Positions 9,078 through 18,045 of a stretch of 64,000 bases of DNA are shown piece after piece. The position numbers and the translations under genes were made by a program. The DNA is from VXNE01 sp965205735 (lineage in GTDB: Bacteria; Pseudomonadota; Gammaproteobacteria; Pseudomonadales; Azotimanducaceae), in contig OZ242179.1 in NCBI GenBank assembly GCA_965205735.1, positions 3,658,001 to 3,722,000 of the forward strand. Direction: 5' to 3'. Below the pieces are notes generated by a model. That model saw nothing but the letters and a program-made list of their open reading frames with translations. It did no database searches and was not told where the DNA came from. Each line of letters opens with the position of its first letter. The first letter of the stretch is position 1.

Positions 9078-9503
9078 TCAAGGCCGGGGTTGGGCGTCGC
9101 GTCCTCCCGAACTCAGCGGCGGGTGGTAGATGAGCTGTACCGACGTGCCCTCCGGGTCCCTGCAGTAGAAGCTTCGCGCGCCGTCCCGATGCGTTTTCGG
9201 CGGATTGACGACTTCAACCTCCTCGGCGACCAGGAATGCATGCCAGGCGTCCACATCTTCGATTCGGTCGAGGATGAAGCCGATGTGATCGAGCCTCTGG
9301 TCCTCTCCCGGTTCCCGCGTCGCCCGGTGCAAAGCCAGGTTGTCGTTGCCGTTGGTGAGATAGCAGTTGTCGGCGTCGGGCCGCCACTCGATGCGCATGC
9401 CCATGACATCGCAATAGAAGCGGACTGTCGCTTCGAAGTTGCCGGCGAATAGCGCGACGTGGCGCAGACCGGCCGTCGGTGGCGGTCGTCTCTGCGCGGT
9501 CAT
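9078..9503 (-). CDS. VOC (glyoxalase/dioxygenase-like) protein
   Basis: A 141-residue single-module vicinal oxygen chelate protein. LRHVALFAGNFEATVRFY is the first beta-alpha unit with a metal-ligand His, followed by LDHIGFI and FYCRDPEGTSVQLIY with the C-terminal Glu/Gln position. The start ATG overlaps the stop of the OsmC gene upstream (ATGA, 9500-9503), so the two are translationally coupled. The longer open frame up to 9764 overlaps osmC and is not used. Likely a lyase or isomerase acting on small oxygenated compounds; the substrate cannot be assigned. Confidence 0.85.
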   Translation of the reverse strand: MTAQRRPPPTAGLRHVALFAGNFEATVRFYCDVMGMRIEWRPDADNCYLTNGNDNLALHRATREPGEDQRLDHIGFILDRIEDVDAWHAFLVAEEVEVVNPPKTHRDGARSFYCRDPEGTSVQLIYHPPLSSGGRDAQPRP

Positions 9504-9913
9504 TCCAGTTCGAATCCGTGGGTCACCGTGACGCCGGCACGCTGCAGCATGATCGAGGCGGAGCAATACCTGGTTGCGGAAAGCTCCACCGCGCGCGCGA
9601 CCTTGCGCTCCGTCAGGCCCTCGCCCGCCAGGGTGAATTGAATGTGGACGTCCGTAAATACTTTCGGATCCGTTTCGGCGCGCTCCGCGGTCACGCGTGC
9701 TTCGCACTTGGACACGCGGGCGTGGCCGCGCCGCAGAATGTGCACCACGTCGAACGCGGTGCACCCGCCGACACCGAGGAGCATCAGTTCCATCGGCCGC
9801 GCGCCGGCGTTCGTGCCTCCGAATTCGGGCGGCCCGTCGATGATGACTTCGTGGCCGCTGTCCGCGCGGGCGGAGAAAACGGCGTCCTCACGCCAAGCTA
9901 TGTTTGCTTCCAT
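9500..9913 (-). CDS. OsmC/Ohr family protein (YhfA-like)
   Basis: A 137-residue OsmC-fold protein. The two conserved redox cysteines are in GGCTAFDVV (about residue 51) and RYCSAS (about residue 115), as in hydroperoxide-reducing members and the YhfA branch. It precedes and overlaps the VOC gene, so the two form a small operon. The start lies 230 bases from the divergent DUF72 gene, with the palindromic repeat at 10012-10100 in between. A role in peroxide or electrophile detoxification is an inference from the family. Confidence 0.88.
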   Translation of the reverse strand: MEANIAWREDAVFSARADSGHEVIIDGPPEFGGTNAGARPMELMLLGVGGCTAFDVVHILRRGHARVSKCEARVTAERAETDPKVFTDVHIQFTLAGEGLTERKVARAVELSATRYCSASIMLQRAGVTVTHGFELE

Positions 9914-10011
9914 CGCCGCGCGTCCGCCGTTGTCTTTGAACCGGGGTCAATTCTGGCGAAAAAACTCACCCGATGCGACGTTGTTCGCTCCCCCGCCATG
10001 TCGAAGCACGG

Positions 10012-10100
10012 GTTTCTTGCGAGGGGTGCCCCCTCGCGCTCCCCGGCTGAAGGCTGTTTTCTTGCGAGGGGTGCCCCCTCGCGCTCCCCGGCTGAAGGCT
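10012..10100. repeat. Two tandem copies of the 45-base palindromic repeat
   Basis: Two nearly identical adjacent units (about 10012-10055 and 10056-10100). Each holds the palindrome GCGAGGGG-TGC-CCCCTCGC followed by GCTCCCCGGCTGAAGGCT. The same unit recurs at 35783-35851 and, reversed, at 42301-42390. It lies between the divergent osmC-like and DUF72 genes. The strong 8-base stem resembles REP/BIME-type extragenic palindromes; no transposase is adjacent. Confidence 0.9.
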
Positions 10101-10142
10101 CCTTTGCTATGTTAGATCGGTCACCCTCTTGGGAGACGAGGC

Positions 10143-10850
10143 ATGCGGTGGTTCGCCGGTACCAGCGGCTACAGCTACAAGGAATGGAAGGGCGTCTTCT
10201 ACCCGCAGACGATCGCGCCGGGAGCGATGTTGGCGCACTACGCACAGAAACTCCCCGCGGTCGAGATCAACAATACTTTCTACCGGACGCCGCAAACCCA
10301 TGTGCTGGAAGGCTGGCGTGATGCTGTTCCGGAGGGTTTCCGTTTCGTCATCAAGGCGCCGCGTCGACTCACCCATCAGTCGAGGCTCGACGACGACGGC
10401 GCATTTCTTGCGGAGCGGGTGGCGACGCTCGAAGACCGACTCGGCTGCGTCCTGTTCCAATTACCTGGGTATCTCCGGAAGAACATAGAGCGCCTTGACA
10501 CGTTCCTGGACAGATGGCCGCGGGAACTCCGGGCGGCATTCGAGTTTCGCCACGACTCCTGGTTCGATGAGGAAGTGATGGATGTGCTGCGCCAGCGCGG
10601 CGCCGCCATTTGCGTCTCCGACGACGGCAAGCTGGCGATGCCGACGGTTCTCGCGACGACCGACTGGGTCTATTTTCGCCTGCGCCGGGAAGCCTACGAT
10701 GCGCCCGCGCTCGCCCAGTGGCTGGCCCGCGCCGACGAAACGGGCGCGCGCCAGGGATTCGCGTTCTTCAAGCACGAGGACGCTGGGGCGGGTCCGAAGT
10801 TGGCGACCGCCTTTCTGAAACTGGCAGACCGAGGTCAAGCCACCGCGTGA
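10143..10850 (+). CDS. DUF72 family protein (YecE-like)
   Basis: A 235-residue TIM-barrel-like DUF72 protein. It starts RWFAGTSGYSYKEWKGVFYP and has VEINNTFYRTP, FRFVIKAPRRLTH, CVLFQLP, FEFRHDSWF and WVYFRLR, all conserved family blocks. Members are widespread and their biochemical role is unsettled. The gene diverges from the OsmC/VOC operon and appears monocistronic; nothing follows for about 460 bases. Confidence 0.9.
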   Translation: MRWFAGTSGYSYKEWKGVFYPQTIAPGAMLAHYAQKLPAVEINNTFYRTPQTHVLEGWRDAVPEGFRFVIKAPRRLTHQSRLDDDGAFLAERVATLEDRLGCVLFQLPGYLRKNIERLDTFLDRWPRELRAAFEFRHDSWFDEEVMDVLRQRGAAICVSDDGKLAMPTVLATTDWVYFRLRREAYDAPALAQWLARADETGARQGFAFFKHEDAGAGPKLATAFLKLADRGQATA

Positions 10851-11314
10851 CAGCAGTCGTGTCCCGGTGACCGGAGTGCGTCGCAACAGGAAGTTGTGGT
10901 TTGTGCGGCGTCGCTCGTGATGCCCTCCCGGGTCACAAGACGTGACATGTCGACGTGTCCCAAGAGATGCGCGGATCGACAGGTTGAAGGTTCGCCGCAC
11001 CAGCGTGGCCTCCGAGCCACTGGACGAGGCAGGCCAAGCGTGTTCGGCGTGACTCGCGGCGACCCCGCCCGCTGCACACTGGTCCAGAAACTTTGGACCA
11101 AACGTCGCAACGGGCGGCCTTTGCCGCCGCGAAGACCTGCTGCGTCGAGTCGCGTCATGGGGTGCGTTTGCCTGGTCAAGGATCTTTGTAGCAACCGCGT
11201 TGGGGGACGGTTGGCCACGCTGCATATATGAGGTTGGATGACGCCATTTTCAACCCGGATTCGTAGGCGTTGCGCCCGTGTGCTACGGTGCAAAAAACCG
11301 TCCGTGGAGACGAC
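10851..11314. other. Non-coding gap with an inverted repeat
   Basis: No convincing gene on either strand; the open frames here lack codon bias and recognisable motifs. The only structure seen is a perfect inverted repeat TGGTCCA-N7-TGGACCA at 11080-11100 (7-bp stem, 7-base loop, no T-tract), which could be an operator or part of a terminator. A GGAGA lies about six bases before the next start at 11315. Confidence 0.5.
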
Positions 11315-12022
11315 ATGAGACTGCCTTTGGCCGCATTCGCATTGGTGCTCGTGGCGTTCGTGGCGCACAGTCAGCCCCGCGATCCGGCCGATGTGATCGC
11401 GGTGGTCCTCGGGCACGAGATTACTGTTGAAGAAGCGAGGGGATCGGGCATCGCCGCGCTGATTAACGGGTCCCTGATTGAAAAGTTCGCCGAAGACAAC
11501 GGCATCCGGCCGACCGAAGACGAACTCACCGCGTTCACTGCAAGGATGCTCGAAACGCAGCGGCGGTCGCTGTCCAGGTTCGAGGGGGATAGAGCTAAAC
11601 TCGAACAGGCTCTTGAGGAAACCCTTAGCGCGGATGAGCGAAAAGAGATCCAAGATCGCCTTGAGAGCCTCGTCGCAATCATCGATTCCCTGTCCGAAAG
11701 CCAGCGGTATGCGGACATGGATGTCGTGCGGCCGGTGGCGATGCGGTGGGTAAAATTCTGGAAGGTAAACAAGGCGCTCTACGAGAAGTACGGCGGTCGA
11801 GTGATCTGGCAGCAGGCGGGCTTCGAACCGCTCGACGCGCAACGCCAGTTCCTGGAAGAGCAGCAGGCAAGCGGCGCGTTCACGATCTTCGATCAAGACT
11901 ACGAGGATGAGTTCTGGCACTACTGGCGAACCGAGCGGATTCACAAGTTCGTCCCGGAAGGCAAGGAGCGCGAGTTGATCAATACGCCGTGGTGGTTGAT
12001 GGAGGAGCCGACCGACTATTAG
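11315..12022 (+). CDS. Secreted protein with SurA_N-like helical domain
   Basis: A 235-residue exported protein. ATG 11315 is chosen because it gives a clean signal peptide (RLPLAAFALVLVAFVAHS, cleavage probably after HSQ) and has GGAGA upstream. The mature part begins PADVIAVVLGHEITVEE and continues LINGSLIEKFAEDNGIRPTEDELTAF, a pattern like the N-terminal helical domain of SurA/PpiD chaperones. No parvulin catalytic domain follows; instead there is a charged helical region and a Trp-rich C-terminus. A periplasmic chaperone-like role is inference. It looks like a stand-alone gene. Confidence 0.7.
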   Translation: MRLPLAAFALVLVAFVAHSQPRDPADVIAVVLGHEITVEEARGSGIAALINGSLIEKFAEDNGIRPTEDELTAFTARMLETQRRSLSRFEGDRAKLEQALEETLSADERKEIQDRLESLVAIIDSLSESQRYADMDVVRPVAMRWVKFWKVNKALYEKYGGRVIWQQAGFEPLDAQRQFLEEQQASGAFTIFDQDYEDEFWHYWRTERIHKFVPEGKERELINTPWWLMEEPTDY

Positions 12023-12119
12023 ATCGTTGTGCTCGCTCCGATACGTTGCGCAAAGTCCCGTTGTGACGTGGCGAAAGCTTCCCGTAACCTACGCCGCTTG
12101 ACCGGGACTGGAGCCAACG

Positions 12120-12902
12120 ATGGGAGTGGAAACAACGCTGTTCGACTTGACCGGCCGCGTAGCGCTGTTGACCGGCGCATCCAAGGGGATGGGCCTGCAC
12201 ATGGCGGAAGGATTGGCGGAGCACGGCGCCAGGGTGGTCGTGTCGAGCCGCAAGATCGAGCAATGCGAAGTGGCGGTCGCGCGAATCAACGACAAGTGCG
12301 GCGAGGGATCGGCCATCGCGATCGCCTGCAACGTCGGCTACAAGGATCAGTTGGAAGCCCTCGTCGCCGAGACCCGGTCGCGTCTGGGTGCCATCGATAT
12401 TCTCATCGCCAATGCCGGGGTCAACCCCTTCTACGGGCCGATGTCCGAGATTCCGGATTCGGCATTCGACAAGATCATGAACACCAACGTGCGCTCCAAC
12501 CATTGGCTGTGCCAGATGGTTGCGCCGGACATGGTCGAGAAGGGTAGGGGCAGCATGATGGTCACTGCATCCACCGGCGCGTTTTCTGCCTCTGCGATGC
12601 TCGGGACCTACAGCATCTCGAAACTTGCGGATATCGCCCTGGTGCGCAATCTCGCGCTGGAATACGGCCCGGCGGGCGTGCGCGTGAACGCCATTTGTCC
12701 CGGCGTCATCAAGACGGACTTCGCCAGGGCCCTGTGGGATAACCCCGAGGCGCAACGCAACGCCGAAACCAATACGCCTTTGCGCCGGCTCGGCGAACCT
12801 GAGGACCTGAAGGGCATCGCGGTGTTTCTGGCGTCCGATGCCAGCGCCTATGTCACGGGTCAGGCTATTGCGGTATGCGGTGGCACGAATATGTGGCGGT
12901 AG
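12120..12902 (+). CDS. Short-chain dehydrogenase/reductase
   Basis: Classical SDR of 260 residues. The cofactor motif TGASKGMG is near residue 19, NAGV near 98, and the catalytic Ser (TASTGAF), Tyr and Lys (YSISK) are in register. PGVIKTDFAR follows and VTGQAIAVCGG closes the fold. VVSSRK after beta-2 suggests NADP(H). Apparently monocistronic. After the stop there is a hairpin GCCGCC-CTT-GGCGGC at 12917-12931 without a T-tract. The substrate is unknown. Confidence 0.9.
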   Translation: MGVETTLFDLTGRVALLTGASKGMGLHMAEGLAEHGARVVVSSRKIEQCEVAVARINDKCGEGSAIAIACNVGYKDQLEALVAETRSRLGAIDILIANAGVNPFYGPMSEIPDSAFDKIMNTNVRSNHWLCQMVAPDMVEKGRGSMMVTASTGAFSASAMLGTYSISKLADIALVRNLALEYGPAGVRVNAICPGVIKTDFARALWDNPEAQRNAETNTPLRRLGEPEDLKGIAVFLASDASAYVTGQAIAVCGGTNMWR

Positions 12903-13103
12903 TGCGAAGGTGGTCCGCCGCCCTTGGCGGCACCCGAGGACGGCCGCCGCGGAGGCGACAAGGCGGTCGCGAGAAGCCCCACCAAGGCTACCTTGGCGGG
13001 AGCTTTGACCCTACCCCGAAACGCCCCCAAAAACGAGGTCGGATTCATCGCTGTCTGGTATCCTTATATTTCAACTTGAAACATCCATAGAGTGGATAGA
13101 AAT

Positions 13104-16100
13104 ATGGTCACAGTGACACGAGAACCCGTGCAGTCGCGTCCCATCGGTCGATCCGCGTTAGAGATCACTCTCGCATTTCTGCTGGTAGCCGTAGTCGGCA
13201 CCGGCGGGGGCGTCGCGGGGGCCCAGGAACAGGACGAAGACGCCGCAGAGGCGGTGGCGTCCGGGAACGAAACCGAATCCGAGGACGAACTGGAAACCGT
13301 GTTGGTTACGGGCAGCCGGCTGGCCGGGAGCCCTTCCGATCTGTCGCGCAATGTGATCGTGATGGACCGGCAGGACATTCGCGCCAGCGGCGAATTCACC
13401 CTGGCTCGCGTACTTCAGCAACTGCCGCAAAACACCAACCCCACCAACGCAACCTACGGCTCTCGGATTAACGGCGTAAACAACAAGACCGGTGCCGCGA
13501 CCGTGAACCTGCGCGGTTTGGGCAGCGAATCCACCTTGATTCTGGTCGACGGCCGCCGTGTGGGCTACAGCGGCATCCTGGGCGGCGTCACCGACATCTC
13601 CACGATTCCGCTATCCATGGTGGAGCGCATCGAGATCCTGCTCGACGGCGCGTCCGCCGTGTACGGTTCCGACGCCGTGGGCGGCGTGGTGAACATCATC
13701 ACCCGCAAGGACTACGCCGGCGTCGAAGTGGATGTGGACTACGCCCGTCCCGACGCCAGCGGATCCGACGAAAACCGCGTCAGTATTGCCGGCGGCTTCG
13801 CCTGGACCGGCGGGCGCGCCACGGTGGGCTACGAGCGCTACCAGGACTCCGGATTGGATTCGTCCCTGCGCGAGTCGATCATTCTCCAAAACCGCCTGAA
13901 CACCGCCGGGCAGAAAAACACCGCACCGGGCCCGCAAGTGCGCGTCTGGACGTATTTCTACGACGAATCCTGCACCCCGTTCACGGCTATTCTTTGGGAT
14001 CTGAACGGCTCCCTGCTCTCCAATGCCGAATACGCGGCCCTGGACGATGCTCAAAAAGCTAGCGCCACCTGTCTCAACGACCTCACCCTGCCCTTGGGAT
14101 TCCGCCACACCGACGACCTGAACAGCATCGACAGGTTCGGCGAACAGCATTGGGGCGAGGAGGCCGAGGTGGGCTTCAGCCTGCTGCCGGAACAAGCCTA
14201 CGATGTGGTCAACGTCGGTATCGACCAGGATCTCGCTGAGGATTTGGTCTTGCATGCCAACTTGCGATTGACGACAAAGGAATCCGGTTCGGACAACGGC
14301 CTGAACCAACGCAGCGGTCGACTGCACGCCAACAGTCCCTTCAACCCATTCGGCAGATGGGTCGACCTGACGGGCCTGGCCGCCGATCAGCCGCCCAGCT
14401 CCTTCGAGTCCGAAGCCGACGAGCTGTTTGCCAACGTCGGCCTCGAAGGTTCGGTAGGCACCTGGACGTGGCAAGCCGAGTACGGCCTGTCCCGGCAGGA
14501 AGGCGACACCACGCGCATCAACGTGCGGCATCCGGATTACGGTCTCGGCGTCAACAGCGACGGCGTCACCCATAGTGTAATCGCGCGCCAGCGCGGCCAG
14601 GACGAGGCTGCTTGCCAGGCGCTGCAAGCTGAGCTTGGCGGCTCGCGCTACACCTATTCCGCATTTTTCGGTGGCCAATGCTCGGTCTACGGCGCGCCGC
14701 CCGACCCGATCGATCCCTTCGGCGACATCAGCGCCTGGATCATTCCAGATGTGGATGCGGGGTACAAAAATCAGCAGACCCGGTTCGAAGGGCTGGTGCG
14801 AGGGAGCTTGTTCGACGTGCCCGGCGGCGCCGTCACGCTGGTCTTGGGCTACGACTTCCGCGAGGACGTGCTCGACTCCTTCTCCGAGTTCAACACCGGC
14901 TTCTACATCGACAGCTCCTCTGCCACTGGCAGCGGCCCATTCGCCTCGCGCATCGCGCGCGACAACCACGCGGTGTTCGCGGAAGGGCTGGTCCCGGTGG
15001 TCGGCGCGAGCAATGCTTCGGATTCGGTTCAACGCCTGATGCTGACCTTCTCGGCCCGCCACGACTCGATTTCCAACGTGGAGGTGGAGTACAGGCAGAC
15101 CGATACCAACGAAGGCGGAACGCTGGACGCGGCGGACCCGGGCAGCAAGACCACGTGGAGCGTCGGCATGGTGTACCAGCCGGCGGACACCCTGCGGTTC
15201 AAGACCGATCTGTCGACTTCCTTTGTCGCCCCGCAATTGAACCAGTTACTGGCGAGGGTCCGACAGAACAACAACGCTTACCTTTGGTACTTCCTTCCTG
15301 ATGGTGGCGGAGCGATCCGCCAACAGACCGGCAACGTCATCGAGTTTCAGGGCGGCAACGACAAACTGACCCCTGAAACCGCGGATACGATAAGCCTGTC
15401 GGCCGAGTTTTCGCCGTCCTTCCTGCCGGGTGCCTTCTTCAAGGCCAGTTGGAGCGACACGGAGTTCGTGAATCGCATCGTCAAGCTGAGGGTCCCGATC
15501 ATCTACCTCGAGGATCTGCCGTCGAACGTGATTTACAACGCCGCCGAGGACACCTACCTCGTGGACAATCGTTGGATCAACACCTCGGCCGTGAACCGCG
15601 ACGGCATCGACCTGGAGGTGCGCTACGACTGGCAGGCGGCGGACAACGACTTCGATTTCACCTTTCGACGTGCATACAACAACGGGTACGAAGTGGTACA
15701 GGACGCGTCGACCGGCATCGTCCACGATCTGATCTCCATGCGGGACGACACCGGGCCGGAGGACACCACCCTGGCACCGGTTCCGAAGCACCAGACCAGC
15801 ATGCAGTTCACCTGGACGCGCGGCGGTGTGTTTGTCAGCTTCGACGCACATACGGCGGCCGATACGACGATCCGCAACTCGCCCACCAGGGAGTACCTCA
15901 CGGAGCCGGCCAAGAACTACGATCTGGTGCTGAGCTACGAGTTCGACGAAGATACGTTCTTCGCGGCGCCTTCGTGGATGGGCGGCATGAACGCCACCCT
16001 GACGATCAACAACCTGGGCGATTCGTTCGCGCAAACAACCAACATCAACCCGGAAACCAACGAACGCCAGACGTACCAGGTGAATCCCATCTACGAATGG

Positions 16101-16145
16101 ACCCAGGGACGCGCGTTTCGGCTGTCGCTTCACAAATCGTTCTGA
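13104..16145 (+). CDS. TonB-dependent outer-membrane receptor
   Basis: A 1013-residue receptor. A long N-terminus contains a hydrophobic export segment (about 17-40), then an acidic linker and a TonB-box-like ETVLVTGSR. The plug domain shows RVLQQLPQNTN, VNLRGLGSESTLILVDGRRV, IERIEILLDGASAVYGSDAVGGVVNI; the rest is a beta-barrel ending in Phe. ATG 13104 is preferred over GTG 13092. The sequence resembles large receptors of the Caulobacter/Xanthomonas type for oligosaccharides or peptides. It directly precedes the FG-GAP lipoprotein gene, which may be its surface partner. Confidence 0.92.
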   Translation: MVTVTREPVQSRPIGRSALEITLAFLLVAVVGTGGGVAGAQEQDEDAAEAVASGNETESEDELETVLVTGSRLAGSPSDLSRNVIVMDRQDIRASGEFTLARVLQQLPQNTNPTNATYGSRINGVNNKTGAATVNLRGLGSESTLILVDGRRVGYSGILGGVTDISTIPLSMVERIEILLDGASAVYGSDAVGGVVNIITRKDYAGVEVDVDYARPDASGSDENRVSIAGGFAWTGGRATVGYERYQDSGLDSSLRESIILQNRLNTAGQKNTAPGPQVRVWTYFYDESCTPFTAILWDLNGSLLSNAEYAALDDAQKASATCLNDLTLPLGFRHTDDLNSIDRFGEQHWGEEAEVGFSLLPEQAYDVVNVGIDQDLAEDLVLHANLRLTTKESGSDNGLNQRSGRLHANSPFNPFGRWVDLTGLAADQPPSSFESEADELFANVGLEGSVGTWTWQAEYGLSRQEGDTTRINVRHPDYGLGVNSDGVTHSVIARQRGQDEAACQALQAELGGSRYTYSAFFGGQCSVYGAPPDPIDPFGDISAWIIPDVDAGYKNQQTRFEGLVRGSLFDVPGGAVTLVLGYDFREDVLDSFSEFNTGFYIDSSSATGSGPFASRIARDNHAVFAEGLVPVVGASNASDSVQRLMLTFSARHDSISNVEVEYRQTDTNEGGTLDAADPGSKTTWSVGMVYQPADTLRFKTDLSTSFVAPQLNQLLARVRQNNNAYLWYFLPDGGGAIRQQTGNVIEFQGGNDKLTPETADTISLSAEFSPSFLPGAFFKASWSDTEFVNRIVKLRVPIIYLEDLPSNVIYNAAEDTYLVDNRWINTSAVNRDGIDLEVRYDWQAADNDFDFTFRRAYNNGYEVVQDASTGIVHDLISMRDDTGPEDTTLAPVPKHQTSMQFTWTRGGVFVSFDAHTAADTTIRNSPTREYLTEPAKNYDLVLSYEFDEDTFFAAPSWMGGMNATLTINNLGDSFAQTTNINPETNERQTYQVNPIYEWTQGRAFRLSLHKSF

Positions 16146-16194
16146 CGTCGGTTTGCCCGCGTAGAGGCTGCAAAGGGAGTAGAAAAGGCGCCGT

Positions 16195-17943
16195 GTGACG
16201 GCCTGTGGCCCGCCGGGAAGTGAGGTATTGACCTATCCACAGGCCATCCGCGTAGCGGCCGGGATACTTGGGCTACTGCTGACCGTGGCGTGCGGGGGCG
16301 GAGGCGGGGGCAACCCGTCACCTCCGCCGCCGACTCCGCCCCCTGCGCCGCCCCCGCCGGAGCCAGACCCGGTCGGCGTCCGCTTCAACGATGCGACAGT
16401 GGCGTCGGGCATCAGCTACGAGCATGCCTATTTGCGTCCCACGCCAGCTTCGGAACCCGAAGAGTTCGGCGGCGGCGTGGCGAGCGGCGATTATGACGGC
16501 GACGAACTGGTGGATCTTTTCGTGCTGCGCGGCGACATCGGCCCGAACCTGCTGTACCGGAACCTGGGCGACAACGCGTTCGAAGAAGTCGGCGAAGCTG
16601 CTGGCGTGGGCTATACCAAGTCCGCCAACGAGAACTACCGCCACAGTGGCCCCGCGTTCGCCGATGTCGACGGCGACGGCGACCTCGACCTGTTCATCGG
16701 CGGAATCGAGTACGACCCGAGCTTCCTGTTTCGCAATGAAGGCGACGGCACATTCACCGACGTAACCCAGGGGTCGGGAATCGACACGGTCTTCTCCAGG
16801 TACACCCTCTCGGCCGCCTTCGGCGACTACGATCTGGACGGTGACCTGGACCTGTTTCTCACGCATTGGGGAACCCCCAGGGTTGTGGGCGAGCGTGTCG
16901 ATACCGAACACCTATGGCGAAACGACACCGCGGATGGCGTGATCCGGTTTACCGACGTAAGTCTCGCGGCGGGCATCGCGCCGAGCATCATAGAGCCGGA
17001 GCCGGTCGGGTCCTTCGGCGGGTCGGGATACGACTACACCTTTTCTCCCACCTTCGCTCGCATCGACACAGACCGCTACCCCGACCTGGTGATCTCGGGG
17101 GACTTCCTCACCTCGATGGTCTATCTCAACAACGCCGACGGTACCTTCCGAAACGTCACCGACCGCAGTGTCATCGTGGATCGCAACGGCATGGGATCCG
17201 CCCTCGGCGATTACGACGACGACGGCGATCTCGACTGGTTCGTCACCTCCATCTGGAGCCGGCCCGACGCCGCCGGCGATCAGCGCTTCGAGCTGGGCAA
17301 CCGGCTCTACAACAATCACGGTGGCCTGTTCGAGGACGTGACCGACGCCGCCGGCGTGCACGACGGCGGCTGGGGCTGGGCGGCGTGCTTCGCCGACTTC
17401 GACAACGACACGGATCTCGACATCTACCACACCAACGGCTGGATAGAGCCCTTCCCGCCGGACCAGTTCGACATGGATGCCAGCCGCCTGTTCGTGGCGG
17501 CGGGAGACGGAACCTTCACCGAGCAGGCTCACGAGGCGGGCATCGCGGACCGTCAAAAGGGCTATGCCGCCGTCTGCGCCGACTTCGACAACGACGGCGA
17601 CGTGGACGTATTCCAGGCGCATCGCGGCACCGAAGACGCCGCCACGCTGTGGCGCAACGACACCACGGGGAACAACTATCTGAAGGTGCGTCTTGTCGGC
17701 TCGTCGCCCAACACCCAGGCGGCGGGCGCCCGCATCCGGGCGACGGTTGGCGACAAGGAACTGCTGCGCGAGATCGTCATCGGCAGCAACTTCACGTCGC
17801 AGAATCCGACCGTGCAGGTATTCGGTCTGGGAGGGGCATCAAGCGTGGAGACGCTGGTGGTGGAATGGCCCGACGGCTTAACCACTACGAGAACCAATGT
17901 GGCCTCGGGAACGACGCTAGTGCTGGAGCACCCCGACCGATAA
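16195..17943 (+). CDS. FG-GAP/VCBS repeat lipoprotein with ASPIC/UnbV C-terminal domain
   Basis: A 582-residue CRTAC1-like protein. The N-terminus has a lipobox (LLLTVAC, Cys33), followed by a Gly run and a proline-rich spacer (about 40-57) suited to anchoring on the outer membrane. The body has repeated Ca2+-binding blades: DYDGDELVDLF, DVDGDGDLDLF, DYDLDGDLDLF, DYDDDGDLDWF, DFDNDTDLDIY, DFDNDGDVDVF. The last 110 residues (NNYLKVRLVG, AAGARIRATVGD, VEWPDGLT) are the ASPIC/UnbV domain. It starts 49 bases after the TonB receptor in the same direction, so the two are probably co-expressed. A binding or adhesion role is inferred. Confidence 0.9.
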   Translation: MTACGPPGSEVLTYPQAIRVAAGILGLLLTVACGGGGGGNPSPPPPTPPPAPPPPEPDPVGVRFNDATVASGISYEHAYLRPTPASEPEEFGGGVASGDYDGDELVDLFVLRGDIGPNLLYRNLGDNAFEEVGEAAGVGYTKSANENYRHSGPAFADVDGDGDLDLFIGGIEYDPSFLFRNEGDGTFTDVTQGSGIDTVFSRYTLSAAFGDYDLDGDLDLFLTHWGTPRVVGERVDTEHLWRNDTADGVIRFTDVSLAAGIAPSIIEPEPVGSFGGSGYDYTFSPTFARIDTDRYPDLVISGDFLTSMVYLNNADGTFRNVTDRSVIVDRNGMGSALGDYDDDGDLDWFVTSIWSRPDAAGDQRFELGNRLYNNHGGLFEDVTDAAGVHDGGWGWAACFADFDNDTDLDIYHTNGWIEPFPPDQFDMDASRLFVAAGDGTFTEQAHEAGIADRQKGYAAVCADFDNDGDVDVFQAHRGTEDAATLWRNDTTGNNYLKVRLVGSSPNTQAAGARIRATVGDKELLREIVIGSNFTSQNPTVQVFGLGGASSVETLVVEWPDGLTTTRTNVASGTTLVLEHPDR

Positions 17944-18045
17944 CGGCCGAGACCGGCCCCGACGGCAAGTTCCGCCTCGAAGCCGTCGTCGACGAACCGC
18001 GCAACGTCAACAAGCCGCTGATTGCCGCTCTTGGTCTCGCCTAAC

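Noticed and set aside
12917..12931. Hairpin GCCGCC-CTT-GGCGGC as a rho-independent terminator
   Set aside because: No T-tract follows and the stem lies in a generally GC-palindromic stretch.
13611..15236. Minus-strand open frame of 541 codons inside the TonB receptor
   Set aside because: No family features; the plus-strand receptor explains the region fully.
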